From: Helianthus annuus
Taxonomy: Eukaryota > Streptophyta > Magnoliopsida > Asterales > Asteraceae
Length of the DNA stretch: 64,000 bases
Assembly: GCF_002127325.2 (NCBI RefSeq)
Contig: NC_035436.2
Location: 14,890,066-14,954,065 of the forward strand
Direction: 5' to 3'
Shown in pieces: positions 24,231-35,779 of the stretch (position 1 is the stretch's first letter; each line of letters begins with the position of its first letter). A program made the translations under genes and the position numbers. The notes under the pieces are model-generated. The model ran no database searches. It was given only the letters and a program-made list of their open reading frames with translations, and had not been told where the DNA came from.

Positions 24231-24660
24231 GTATCGATAGGTTCATGTCGATAACTAACATGCTTCGTTTTACTCAGTGTACGTGCTGGTTATGCGTAAA
24301 CTATTTCGAACTCTATATGCTATATCAAACTTGTATACTCGCCTTTACGCTATGTGTATTGACTTTTATTTTAACGTATGTGACAGGTGCTTACGGTGTC
24401 TATTTGCTTGGATATCAAGGCTAGGAAAGAGTCTTAGTTACCAACAAATAGTTGTCTGTACTAATGAAACCTGAGTTGTCGAAACAGAACAATTTGCCTA
24501 GTTTTGTCTGTAATAATTTGTTTACCTTTTGAGACATGGTATGAGACATGTTACTTTAAATTAATTGGTAATGATAATTGTTATGGAAACTTCTGGACAA
24601 TTTGTTTCGCTCAGTGCCATGCCTCGATGTTTCCGCCATCGGTTGGGGTGTGACACTTTA

Positions 24661-25025
24661 ACTCTATTTTTGACCAAACCACGACACCCGATCAAATTCT
24701 GGTGATGTTGCCGGAGAGTTAGTGTGGTTACTATTAGTTAGTTTAGTTGTTTTTCTTGTTTTCTAAAAAAATAAAAAAAAAATATTTTTCTTTCTATTTT
24801 ATTTTATACGATTTATTTTTTTGTTTAGTTCGGTATTACGCTTAGGTGTCTTGTTTGCCTTTGTACATGTGAATTCTTTGGAACATGGATAGAGCTTATC
24901 AACCAGAGTCTTTGTTGAACGCGGTCATGAAGGAAATGCTATATGGCTGTTATGGAACAATCACGAGGATCCTGCTTCTTTAAACGAAGGTTCTAGTTTT
25001 TTTTTTTTTTTTTTTTGTAGATTCT
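24661..25025 (+). mobile_element. Leader fragment of the Athila/Tat-like element
   Basis: TGGTGATGTTGCCGG at 24698 resembles the TGGCGCCGTTGCCGG primer-binding site of Athila/Tat elements with C-to-T changes. A short frame starting at 24882 (ATGGATAGAGCTTATCAACC) stops after about 30 codons. The text resumes after solo LTR A at 28301-28448, which carries the TTCAAGTGTGGGGAGG purine tract normally found near the 3' end of such elements, so the coding middle is deleted. Confidence 0.45.
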
Positions 25026-28000
25026 TGTCACACCCCGAATTTCCACGTATCACCGGTGGGCCCGGTGGGGAGTATCGTGACGTAATTGATGTCATCATAG
25101 TCAACCAACACAAAATATAAATGCACAGCGGAAGCAAAAGATAAATATATTACATTCCGAATATTAAGTAATGTCAAAGTATTACAACGGGAAGTAAAGG
25201 ATCCACAGGCGGATCAAATAAAAGAAAACTGTTCAACAGACTTTAGGCATCTAGAACTTGCAAGATTCCTTATTAACGCCCTGAGCTTCCAGCCAATTAC
25301 GTTCAGTACCTGTCACTTAACCATTTTTGGAAAATACGTCAGTTTACACTGGTAAATACAATTAACCGACTCTTTTGAAAAGGTTTAATAAAATTGATTT
25401 GAATGCACAAGGCACAACATATCTTTTATAACTTGGGACAATTATCTTTATAATCTTGTATACAGATTTACATGTTCGTTGTACGTTCAGGGCCCGATGT
25501 AGAAATCGAGTCAAGATTAACAGACACGCCACAAGTATAGGCCCACAAGAGAGTGAGATACCGTTTCCCTTATGCACTGTCAGGGGTATGCCTACACCTC
25601 GTTCATAAGGCGTGGCCATTTTATAATACAATGATGTCAGGGATATCCGGGACATGGTCATTAACCCCTAAAGGCTTTTATTTCAAACAATACAGATTAA
25701 AGCGGGTTACCTCAATAATTTAATCACAATCCGACTAAACATTCAATACCCGACCAAGCGGTATTATTATAATACCGTATCCCAAGCCCGTATAGGGAAA
25801 ATAAGTTAAAGGTATTTACCTGAGCTAGCAAAAGCAATTTATACTCAGCTGTATATTCTAATCAGCAAGCGCAAGTACTTCTACTGGGGCTCTCAATCTG
25901 GAACGAAGGTTTTATTAACCCTTTAGATTCCTAACGGGTCTTTAATTTAGCCTTAGCTTAGACCGGTCAGTTTCAAAGGATAAATACGGTTTAATCGCGT
26001 GAAAGGCGAAAACCAGGAATGGAATGTGGTTTGGACCCAACAAGTTTGAAGACTTGTTTTATATGGGTATAATAACCACACTCTGGATTTTGAAGTAAAA
26101 ATGATAAGGTTTGACCCGTTTCGGCTAGTTTATGTAAGCTAGTTACATAAACCGAACCGTGCGCGCAAAAGGCGTAACGGGTAACCGTAAGAGTCCTACA
26201 CAAGTTTCCTAAGTTAATATACTCTAAAGAGGTTGTGGTATCAGTAGGATACCTTCCATAATGCCCGTAATGAGTTTAAATCCAAAATATGCCCTGAAGG
26301 GGTATTACGGTCTTTTTAAAGATTATAAAAGAGATTTCTGAGTTCTACAGGAAATCTGAGTTTTCCGAACAGTTTATAAAGTCCAAAATACTTTATTTAT
26401 TATTTAAAATCAGTAGCAACTGGAATCGGGTCAAAATACCATGTAGAACTCAAGTTATGTCCGAAAAGGGTATATTCGGTATTTACCGAATCGATGCCAT
26501 AACCGCAGGTTATGAGCAGGTTAAAAATAATAAAAAATCTTTAAAAATCCCAAAATATTATTTTACATCAGTGTGTAAAAGGTTTGGTGTCGAAATTTGG
26601 GTTTAGATAGGCTTTATGCTAATTGCGCCTTTTAATTACTAAAGTTTCCGTAATTGCGCTATTTAGCATAACTCCTATTCTAGACCTCGGATTGACGTGA
26701 AATTTTAGGGACATACTTAGAAATTAGTAACTAAGGTTATTGTGCTTTCACATGTCCAAAATTCTCGTTTTAAGGTCAAAAGGGCGTTATGGTCAACTTT
26801 TAAGCGTTTAACGGAAATGTGCAAAAGACTCGGACAAACAACGAACCGGTCACAGAGGGTTATACCAACATGTAACCTGGTCCTAAGAGAGTCCTAAGGC
26901 ATATCTAAATCATACCATAACGGGTCAGAACTGAAGTCAAAGCAAAAGTCAAAGTTTTGCGACTTTCGGTTCCGAACCGGGTCAAAACAGTAAATGGTCG
27001 GATCAATCAAGCTTAGACTAGTTAATATACTTATTATCATGTTATATGAGTGTTAAAACAGGTTACACGCCATCTACATTACTGATTATGCATAAAATCG
27101 CAAATTAGCATTCTGTTGACTTTTTCTAAGCAAGTTTGACTCGACATTTGGACTAGTTAGAGTGGGAATCAGAGGGTGCCCTTTTAGGGGTTTAAAGCCC
27201 ACATGATTACCAACTTATAACCACCTTCGATTCGATCAATCACTGGACCAATAGTGATTAATCATTAAGTCAACCGTTACTTACGACGGTTTGACTTCTA
27301 AGCTAAAACTAAGCAAAAACTCAACTAAGAGAGGTTGAGAATACTTACCAAGGTCTAATGCACTATTAGAGATGGCTTGGGTCTGCTCTTATGCTCCAGG
27401 AAGCTCCAAGAAAGCAGATGGAATGAATGATCACAAAGTGTGCAAGAATGGGCTTTATATAGTGTTCATAAATTCATGGATTGTTGACAACAAGGTCTAC
27501 CATTGATGTTTGATCACTAACAAGTGTCCCTAAATGTCTAGGGGATGCTTAGGCAGCTCTTGGAAGTGTTTAAAGGCAACATAAGTCGTTTACATGGGCT
27601 GAACAGGCACAAAAACGATTTTCTGCATATGGGCGTGTTAGGCGGCCCACGTAAGGCCTTCACAATGTTTATGCGGGCCGCGTGAGCCTTCAGATCTGAT
27701 TCCAAATCTTTTCATTAATTGTATGTTGGCTCCTGGTTCTTCGAAAGGTCAACTTAACTTATCTCTTGCACTTTGACCCCTTCCAAATTACCTACAAGGG
27801 CCCCTAGACTTTTACCTATCATGCTAAGTCCTTGATTACCTTGTTATTACCCGAAAAGTCTTAACTTCCAACGTTGACGCTTTTAACCCCTCTTGTACGA
27901 AATCGATCATAACTTTCTCATTTTACAACGGAACTTTATGAAATTTGAATCGTGCATTGTAGTGAGCATAATTTACCTTTACAAAGCTTCGGGTTTGCTA

Positions 28001-28295
28001 AAAGGTCACTCAGAGGTATAACTTAAACATGTTGACACATTTAACCCCTGTAGTTTGTAATTTCTCACTTTCTTTCACAATGAGCTTCGTATGATCCATG
28101 AATCATTCGTTTAAGGGTATAAACATCATGTAGGGTTATTGTAGGGCATATTTATCTATTGTTGACATTTCGAACCCTTGAATTCACATACTTTCTATGT
28201 TTGTCAACTTTAGTCCCTTTATAGTATTCATTGACTCGTTCAGGCTTATGACACGTGTCAATACATTATAGGACGCAAATTTTCGAGGTGTTACA
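25026..28295 (-). mobile_element. Solo LTR A
   Basis: TGTCACACCCCG to CGAGGTGTTACA, with the exact duplication ATTCT at 25021-25025 and 28296-28300. It is 3.27 kb and belongs to the same family as solo LTR B (45177-48779) but in the opposite orientation; for example GGGCCCACCGGTGATACG-type text lies at its left end here and at the right end of B. The matching position in the second block, near 51692, has no insertion. Confidence 0.85.
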
Positions 28296-28448
28296 ATTCT
28301 TATTTTTCTTTTAGTTTTGAGTCGCAGTTTCTTGCCACATTGAGGACAGTGTAGGTTTCAAGTGTGGGGAGGTTTTTGACGGTTGTTTTGGGGGAACACA
28401 AGAAGAGAGAAGTTCGCCTACTCCTGTTAATTCGCAGATGGCAGTCGC

Positions 28449-29285
28449 GAGAATTCGCTTTGAACTAGGAGTGAAATCCATACTTTAGCGCGAACTTTCG
28501 TCTATATTTTACTAAAATAGGAATGAAGTTGTTAAGCCAGGGGTGAAACCCTAACCTTGACGTTCCGACTTTTTATTTAGTTTTCCAAAACTCTCACCAA
28601 AGTCTCGACGGACTCCAATGACCTGAAGTCCCTAAATGACCAAAGGAATGTGTGCCAAACGCCCAAGAATCGAGGCAGAGACACGATCTTGAAAGTCAAA
28701 ATGTGTACGACAAGTCCTTGAGAATAGTCGAATCGCCTTGGTTAGTCAATGTCTAACTAGCCGCAGACAATCCATTTCTCGATTTTTGTGTGTTTCGATT
28801 CTGAGCCCGTAACTGCTGACTCTAATAATTCGTCAATTTTATGTGTATTTACCTATTTATGTGTTTAAAATTTTGGAGAATTATCCGATTTTGATATCAC
28901 TTCGATGGACACGCACGACTCGCATTGCTTATCTATCTCAAAACGTTAACAAGTCGCTGCTACTATAAGGAACCACTGTACGAAGCTCGCTATACCACGC
29001 GCTTATACTATACTAATCGCTATACTAAACGCAATCGCTACATTCGAACGCTCGCGAACTTTGAATGATAGGTTTCTGTATTCTGACTGCCTCTGTGATT
29101 ACATGTGTATGCGTTCTGTGCTTCTGTGCCCTGCGTGCTTATGTGCTTCTGTGCTTATGTGAATTTGTGATTATGTGTCTATGCGGCTATATGATTGAAT
29201 GTGTTCCTGAGCTTTAGTATTAGACGTGTGAGGTGAGATTCGATTATGACGTGTCTGAGACCTATGACGATGTTTGTTGCAGACA
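28449..29285 (+). other. Leader of the gypsy element with gag at 29286
   Basis: Non-coding, with many TGCTTCTGTG/TTATGTG phrases just before gag. No LTR end with PBS was found, so the 5' LTR of this element seems lost at the junction near 28448. Confidence 0.4.
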
Positions 29286-30279
29286 ATGTCAACTGGACCA
29301 TCATCTGGGTCTCGTCATCCACGACTCACTCGCCAAGAACAACGGGACAAACGCCTTACTGCCATTCTCGCTAAAAAAGTGGCCAAGGTTGTGCCTCAGA
29401 TCGTGAGTAAAATTTACGAGAATGTTAGCAAATCGTATGAGGAGTCTAGAACTGACGCACCTAAAGTTGCTACCAAAACTGCTTTCAGCTTCAAGCAGTT
29501 CAAGGCTTACGGTCCAAAGGAATTCACTTTAGAAGATGGCCCAATGGCTATGTTTCAATGGTTCGATTCCATCGAAGTCACTCTGCGCCAAAGCGGTTGT
29601 CCTAAAAATCTCCGTACCCTTAACGCAACCGGCGTCTTCCAGTCTCGCGCACTAGACTGGTGGACGGCTGAACGAAACAAACGTTGGAATGATGCAACTT
29701 ATGAGCTGACTTGGGAAGAGTTGAAAGCCATCATGATGGATGAATTCGGCCCTCCCCATGAACGCCAAACGCTGAAGGACGAGTTTTGGAACATAAAGCA
29801 GAAGGATGGAGACAACGCTGCCCTGACTGCTCGCTTTAAGCAGCTCAGCATCATCTGCCCCGATCAAGTGAAGACGTCTGATATGGCAATCAAGAAGTAC
29901 ATCCGAGCTCTACCCGACTGTGTTGCTGACTTTGTTCATGCCGCAAAAACAGCAACGATCGAAGAAACTTATCTGCTTGCCGCTGAAATCAACGACAAAC
30001 GGGTAAAAGCTGGTTTTTGGGATAAAGCTTCAAAGTCTCTGCATTAAGCTACCACCGCAACAACCGCCGAAACTGCCGCTGCTCAATCATCAAAGTCCTC
30101 ACGCCGCAAGAAGAAGAACAACAACAGCAGCTCCAACAACAAGAACTGTGCTGTCACTACCACTGCTGCTCCACTGCAAGCCATACTGGTGCAGCAACAG
30201 TCTCACCACCGTCCAGCACCAGTTACATATGCACCGCCTGCAAAGTGTGCATACACAGGCCCCCACCCTGCTTGCCCGA
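29286..30279 (+). pseudogene. gag of the host gypsy element, 5' part
   Basis: ATG at 29286 (MSTGPSSGSRHPRL). The gag core is clear: FKAYGPKEFTLEDGPMAMFQ, SRALDWWTAERNKRW and WEELKAIMMDEFGPP. A TAA at 30045-30047 interrupts it; the frame then continues with a basic SSRRKKKNNN stretch until the Tekay-like element inserts at 30280 with duplication CCCGA. The reading frame resumes at 39989. Host gag, protease and RT together mark a Ty3/gypsy chromovirus-type element. Confidence 0.8.
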
Positions 30280-30807
30280 TGTCACACCCCCAAAATCCAC
30301 ACGCGGAGTATCACCGCTTGGAGGCGTGACTGACCAGGATCAAGCCACCAATCATATTGAACATAATAAATAGTAAATGTAATTCAACCAAACAATATGA
30401 AAGGTGTTCAAAATAAGAAACATAGTAAGTGTTTAGCGGAATCATAATTGTGAAAACCTAAACATAAGTACTAAGTTCAAGTGTTATAATGTTTTTAACA
30501 TGGCATTTATGATCCATGCCCCACAACGACTACGCCTCCCTGTGCAAGCTCCTGAGTACCTATTGACCTGCAAGGCATGTAACAACGAGTCAACAACAAA
30601 GTTGAGCGAGTTCACAGCTGGTTGTTTAGTTATAGCATTCGTTTCGTAAATCATATGTTCGTTTTGTAAACCATGTAACATATTAATTCGTATCGCAGTC
30701 TCAATTACATTTACTATTTATTATGTTCAATATGATTGGTGGCTTGATCCTGGTCAGTCACGCCTCCAAGCGGTGATACTCCGCGTGTGGATTTTGGGGG
30801 TGTGACA
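30280..30807 (+). repeat. Fold-back 5' LTR of the Tekay-like element
   Basis: Only 528 bp against 2129 bp for the 3' LTR. Positions 30280-30702 are the reverse complement of the last 0.4 kb of the 3' LTR (39580-39983), and 30703-30807 repeats its last 105 bp in forward orientation (39879-39983). Both ends are therefore the same LTR terminus, giving a hairpin with 105-bp arms. Confidence 0.85.
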
Positions 30808-30810
30808 GAT

Positions 30811-30823
30811 TGGTATCAGAGCC
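30811..30823 (+). other. Primer-binding site (initiator tRNA-Met)
   Basis: TGGTATCAGAGCC, three bases after the 5' LTR end, complementary to the 3' end of initiator tRNA-Met, the usual primer of plant gypsy and copia elements. Confidence 0.9.
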
Positions 30824-32274
30824 ATTGGTTATAGTAAACTTGGTTTTAATAAGGGGAAAATGTTTTTATTAAAACCAGACTATAACCTGTACAGTGCTCA
30901 ACGATCCACAACGACGCTTCGCTCCACGTGCAAGACTCAACACTATAGGTGATACTATTCATGTTTACATTGCCTACTTGCTAGATTACATAGAACTTTG
31001 CTCATGGTATGCTTAGATAAACATAACCACTAGTGCTTAAGAACACTTGTGTGCTTACTCTCTTCTGTCATCGCATATTTCGCGAACCTCTCTCACTTAT
31101 GCTGCCTTGATATGAAGATCATGGCTGGACGTGTTAACATGACTCAAGCCTAGTTGACGGCTCTGATCAACGAACAAGCTGTTGCGGCACTAGCAGCCGC
31201 ACAAGCAGGAGGTCAGCACGCTCAGCCACCTGTTTGCACCTTCAAGACTTTCATGGACTGTCGTCCTAGCACATTCAGTGGCACTGAAGGAGCAGTGGGA
31301 CTCTTCCATTGGTTTGAAAGGCTCGAGTCCGTCTTTGAGATGTGTGAATGCCCTGAGGCTCGCAGGGTGAAGTATGCCACTGGTACTCTCGAAGGCATTG
31401 CACTGACCTGGTGGAATGCGCAAGTTCAAATATTAGGGTTGGCAGCTGCTAACGCCACTGTGACAACTCGTAATTCGAACCTACTTTGGGTAACGTTACG
31501 TGCTTATGTGAACTTTGTTGATTAAATGAATGTTATGTTTGATTTGCGTTTGTATGTATGTATGTATGCAATCGGCCCAAATACACCACTCACACCCGAC
31601 CTCACAAGCCCAATTGGGCTACACTCTTATAACCGAAACCGAATGGGCAACCCAGGTTGGGTTCGGCCCATCCCCCTTTGATCAATTAACAATTAGAGTG
31701 TTTGTAACCATCACACATTGTTACCAATACACTTCACACACACAAGTTTACAAACCCTAGTGCTCTCTTTCCCTCTCTTGAAGCCGACGGCGAACATCCC
31801 CTTTCGGATCGAAAATCGTTGTTGATCGGATCATTCCCTTCACACTCTTTTAATCGGTTAGTGTTTGGATTCTTCGGTTACTTGTTTGATGATGTTTTGA
31901 TGTGTGTTTACAATTTTGTATGTTGATCTAGAATTACTGTAAACATGATTGTTTGTGTTGATTGTTCAGGTTATAATCGGCTCATATATATATATTAGAT
32001 TATGTTCATATAAATCGGAATTGTATGATAAGGATCTAGAACCGAATGCATGGTTGATATGATGAATCGGTTAGGGTCACATGCTAGTCTTTGAGTTCAA
32101 TAGTCGAACGATTAGGTTGTATGTTCATATGATACTGATTCATTGTTCTGAAATTGATATGAACGTGTTTGAATGTTGAATAATTGTGATTTGATCTGAT
32201 TATGAAACTGCCAAATCTGTTTGCTAATGTTACGGAGATAATGAGCATCAAACAAGGAAATCTGTTACGACACG

Positions 32275-32485
32275 GGTTGCGAGTCGAGATCCCACTGTCT
32301 CGACTCGAGACCGCAACACCCACACACAAACAACGCAACTCGAGACCATTATTGCGAGTCCTGTTGCGACTCGAGACCGCGTAGTCTCGACTAGTACATG
32401 GTGACTCGAGACCTTCTTAGTCTCGACTCGAGATCTTTAGGCCAACAACTCGAAACCGTCTAGTCTCGACTTGAGACCGCGAACA
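32275..32485. repeat. GTCTCGACTCGAGAC palindrome array in the solo LTR
   Basis: About eight copies or half-copies of CTCGAGACC / GTCTCGACTCGAGAC. The equivalent array lies at 38720-38955 in the 3' LTR. Confidence 0.85.
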
Positions 32486-32889
32486 CATGCACACTGATTT
32501 GGACTTGTAAACTGTTGGGCTTTAATTGTTTACGTGATGTTACTGTTGGATTTGGATGAATTGATGTTAACAGCCATGATTATACATGTATGCTATGATC
32601 GTTACTTGGATACAATACGTGTAGAACCTACGTGCACCACTTGAATGCAAACCTAACTTGTATGGTAACCCTGTTAGGACGTGGTTGACCACTCTTAGTT
32701 CAAGAAACCTTTTGTGTATCTGTCGAGCAAAACCAAGGTAGGTTCACACAGCCAAGGCATGAGTTCCCAGGGTGGGAATGGGTTGGATTATTTACTTGTA
32801 CTTACCTAGCTTATGGAACTTAGTAATATGATCCTCGGGTGAGGAAGGGTTATTGATGAGATACGACTAGACTAGTGATACCATATTGA

Positions 32890-33085
32890 ACTGATCTTCG
32901 CATACATGCCGGGGTTGGCCGCGATAATATGACTAATCTTCGCACACATGCCTAGGAAGGCCGCGAACTATACACTAACCTTCGCACACATGTCGGGTGA
33001 CCGCGATACGAATATACCTAGTCTAGAATACTTGGGGAAAACCTCCCCTAGTCATCGCACACATGCCTAGAGGGCCGCGATACGA
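32890..33085 (+). repeat. Minisatellite of about 40 bp in the solo LTR
   Basis: Four diverged units around CTTCGCACACATGCC followed by GGCCGCGATACGAA. The same array recurs at 39405-39600 in the 3' LTR and is partly present, inverted, at the left end of the fold-back LTR. Confidence 0.85.
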
Positions 33086-34334
33086 ACTAGTACGATACAT
33101 GACTTAACGAACGAACACAAGGCTTACTTACTATTATTGAACTGTTTACTGTGAACTCGCTCAACTAGTTGTTGACTCTCTGCTGCATGCCTTGCAGGAC
33201 CTTAGGTACATATGGAGCTTGCACATGGGGGAGCAGGTCGTTGTGGAGCATGGATCGTGGATGCCATGTTAACGTTTAAACATTTGAACTTATGATTTAC
33301 ATTGGATTTACATACTTACGCTTCCGCTACTCAAATTATGTTTTAATGAACACCAGTTATATTGTGAAGGGTTGTTTTGATTACTTATTATAATTAAATA
33401 CTATGTTCAATATAATTGGTGGCTTGATCCTGGTCATGTCACGCCTCCAAGCGGTGGTACTCCGCGTGTGGATTTTGGGGGTGTGACAGCCACCCCTTGG
33501 AACGAATTCAAGGAACTAATCAAGCGGGAATACTGCACTCGTGATGACATCCACAAGTTGGAAGTGGAATTCTTTAATCTGAAAATGACGGGGTCAGAGA
33601 TTGAGGCATATACGAAAAGGTCAAACGAGCTGGCCATCTTGTGTCCAACTATGGTGGACCCTCCTATCAAGCGTATTGAGTTGTATCTCAAAGGACTAGT
33701 ACCAGAAATTCAAAGTCATGTGACATCGGCCAACCTTGCTACAATCCAGGATATTACTCGTCTTGCTCATCGCCTCACAGATAAGGCAGTGGAACAGAAC
33801 AAGCTGCCCAAACATATCAGTGCTACTAATTCTACTACTTCCGCTACTCCCAGTGACAACAAGCGGAAATGGGATGGGGATTCCAGCAAGGGTTCAGCTA
33901 CAGCTCAGTCCCAGGCACAGCAGCGAAAGACTGATAACTACCAGAGCCCTGGTCAGCAATTTTCTGGTAGTCAAAGGCAGGGTGGCTATCGAGGAAACCT
34001 CCCAAGGTGCAATACATGCAACAGGCACCACAATGGCCAGTGCAACAAGGGTCGTTGTCAAAGGTGTCTCAAGATGGGTCATGAAGCTAAAGATTGCAGG
34101 AGCTCACGACCTGCGAATCAGAACCAGCAACAACAACCACCAGCTCCACGAAACCAGCAGCAACAACAGCAGCGAGGCAACAGGGGATGCTTTCAGTGTG
34201 GCGCCGAAGGCCACTGAAAGCGAGACTACCCCCAGTTAAACCAGAATCAGAACAACAACCACAATAATCAGGGCAATGGGAACAACAATGGGGGAAACAA
34301 TGATGGAAATAATGGCGCCAGGGGTCGTGCATTT

Positions 34335-34775
34335 GTGCTGGGTCAGGGTGATGCAAGGAATGATCCTAACGTGGTGATGGGTAAGTTTCTTCTCGACGAC
34401 TTTTATGTTACTGTATTATTTGATTCGGGTGCGGATACCAGTTATATGTCTCTGAAAGTTAGTCAAATGCTCAAGCGCACACCAACACTTTTGAACACCA
34501 AGCATGTCGTAGAATTAGCTAACGGTAAGAGTCTAGAGGCCACACACATAGTTCAGGGTTGTAATCTTATCCTCCCTGGTCAGACTTTCTCTATCGATCT
34601 CATTCCCCTAGTTCTGGGTAGTTTCGACATCGTCATTGGTATGGACTGGTTATCTCAACAACAAGCAAAGATCCTATGCAAGGAGAAGATTGTTCGTATT
34701 CCCCGTTCTGGTAAGAACCTCTCGAAGTTCAAGGCGACAAGAGTGATGCCGTGGTTGGCATCATCTCCTTCCTGA
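34335..34775 (+). pseudogene. Protease domain of the Tekay-like element
   Basis: Aspartic protease with active-site FDSGADTSYMS near 34422-34455 and the second flap/core phrase LGSFDIVIGMDWLSQQQA. It is in the gag frame; a one-base shift near 34740 and a TAG at 34781-34783 separate it from RT. It would cleave the Gag-Pol polyprotein. Confidence 0.85.
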
Positions 34776-34783
34776 AGGCCTAG

Positions 34784-35779
34784 AAGTGTTTACGAAAGGG
34801 CCACACTGCCATTTTGGCACTTGTTACTGACGCATCAACGAAAGAGAAGAGATTAGAGGATATCCCAGTTCTACGCGATTTTCCTCAAGTGTTTCCTGAA
34901 GATTTACCTGGGCTACCGCCTCATCGCCAGGTCGAATTCCAGATCGAGCTAGCTCCAGGAGCAGCACCAATAGCTCGTGCACCGTATCGCTTAGCTTCAT
35001 CAGAATTGGAAGAACTATCCGCACAACTACAAGAGCTCCTGGATAAGGGCTTTATTCGTCCTAGCTCTTCGCCTTGGGGAGCTCCAGTACTATTTGTGAA
35101 AAAGAAAGACGGTACCTTCAGGATGTGCATTGACTACCGTGAACTCAACAAGGTGACCGTGAAGAATCGCTATCCTCTTCCACGCATCGACGACCTGTTC
35201 GACCAATTGCAAGGGTCGAGCTATTATTCGAAGATAGATCTGAGGTCAGGCTACCATCAACTGAGAGTCCAGGATGAGGACGTCTCCAAAACAGCATTCA
35301 GAACTCGTTACGGCCACTACGAGTTTCTAGTTATGCCATTCGGGTTAACAAACGCACCTGCGGTCTTCATGGATCTTATGAATAGAGTGTGCAAGCCTTA
35401 CCTAGACAAATTTGTCATTGTTTTCATCGACGACATCCTGATCTATTATAAGAGTCGGGAGGAACACGAGCAGCATTTACGGCTTATTTTGGAACTCCTT
35501 CGAGCAGAACAGCTGTACGCTAAGTTTTCGAAATGCGACTTCTGGCTTCGTAAAGTCCACTTTCTAGGCCACGTAGTAAACAAGGATTGGATTCATGTTG
35601 ATCCATCCAAGGTAGACTCGATTAAAAACTGGCCTGCACCGCGTACACCAACGGAAATACGCCAATTTTTGGGTTTGGCGGGTTACTACAGAAGGTTCAT
35701 CAAAGACTTCTCAAAGATTGCACAACCGCTTACACTACTGACACAGAAGGGTGTCACCTTTCGTTGGGGTAATACATAG
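34784..35779 (+). pseudogene. Reverse transcriptase of the Tekay-like element
   Basis: [20 protein letters not shown] leads into RT. Conserved blocks: [47 protein letters not shown] and the catalytic FIDDILIY near 35427-35450. The TAG at 35777-35779 ends the frame at the RT/RNase H border; the next frame is in phase, so this is a single nonsense change (CAG-to-TAG likely). Confidence 0.9.

Larger units (their letters stand above)
21080..24655 (+). mobile_element. Solo LTR C (gypsy-type), carrying a hAT MITE
   Basis: Starts TGTAACACCCCG and ends GGGGTGTGACA, flanked by CTTTA at 21075-21079 and 24656-24660. Without the MITE it is about 2.8 kb. No internal retroelement sequence or second LTR adjoins it, so it reads as the product of LTR-LTR recombination. 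A partial copy with the same right end and the same CTTTA lies at 44667-51341. The orientation is arbitrary. Confidence 0.75.
31459..33488 (+). mobile_element. Solo LTR inside gag, same family as the element it interrupts
   Basis: TGTGACAACTCG to GGGGGTGTGACA, 2030 bp, with exact duplication GCCAC at 31454-31458 and 33489-33493. Its right end matches the 3' LTR at 39983 and its interior shares the same repeats, but it is clearly diverged from that LTR. No internal region is present. Confidence 0.9.
31122..34334 (+). pseudogene. gag of the Tekay-like element, split by a solo LTR
   Basis: Starts MAGRVNMTQA at 31122, with a TAG at 31151-31153. The gag core follows (CRPSTFSGTEGAVGLFHWFE, then GIALTWWNAQV) and breaks at 31458; it resumes at 33494 with PWNEFKELIKREYCTRDDI. 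A knuckle CQRCLKMGHEAKDC lies near 34050-34095 and a second, CFQCGAEGH, ends at a TGA (34215-34217). The same frame then continues through a glutamine/asparagine-rich linker into protease. Confidence 0.85.

Noticed and set aside
21080..30279. Solo LTR C as the 5' LTR of the gypsy gag at 29286
   Set aside because: No primer-binding site follows 24655, CTTTA flanks it on both sides, and unrelated leader sequence lies between.
32890..33085. CRISPR-like direct repeats
   Set aside because: Eukaryotic LTR minisatellite: units are adjacent, diverged and without unique spacers.
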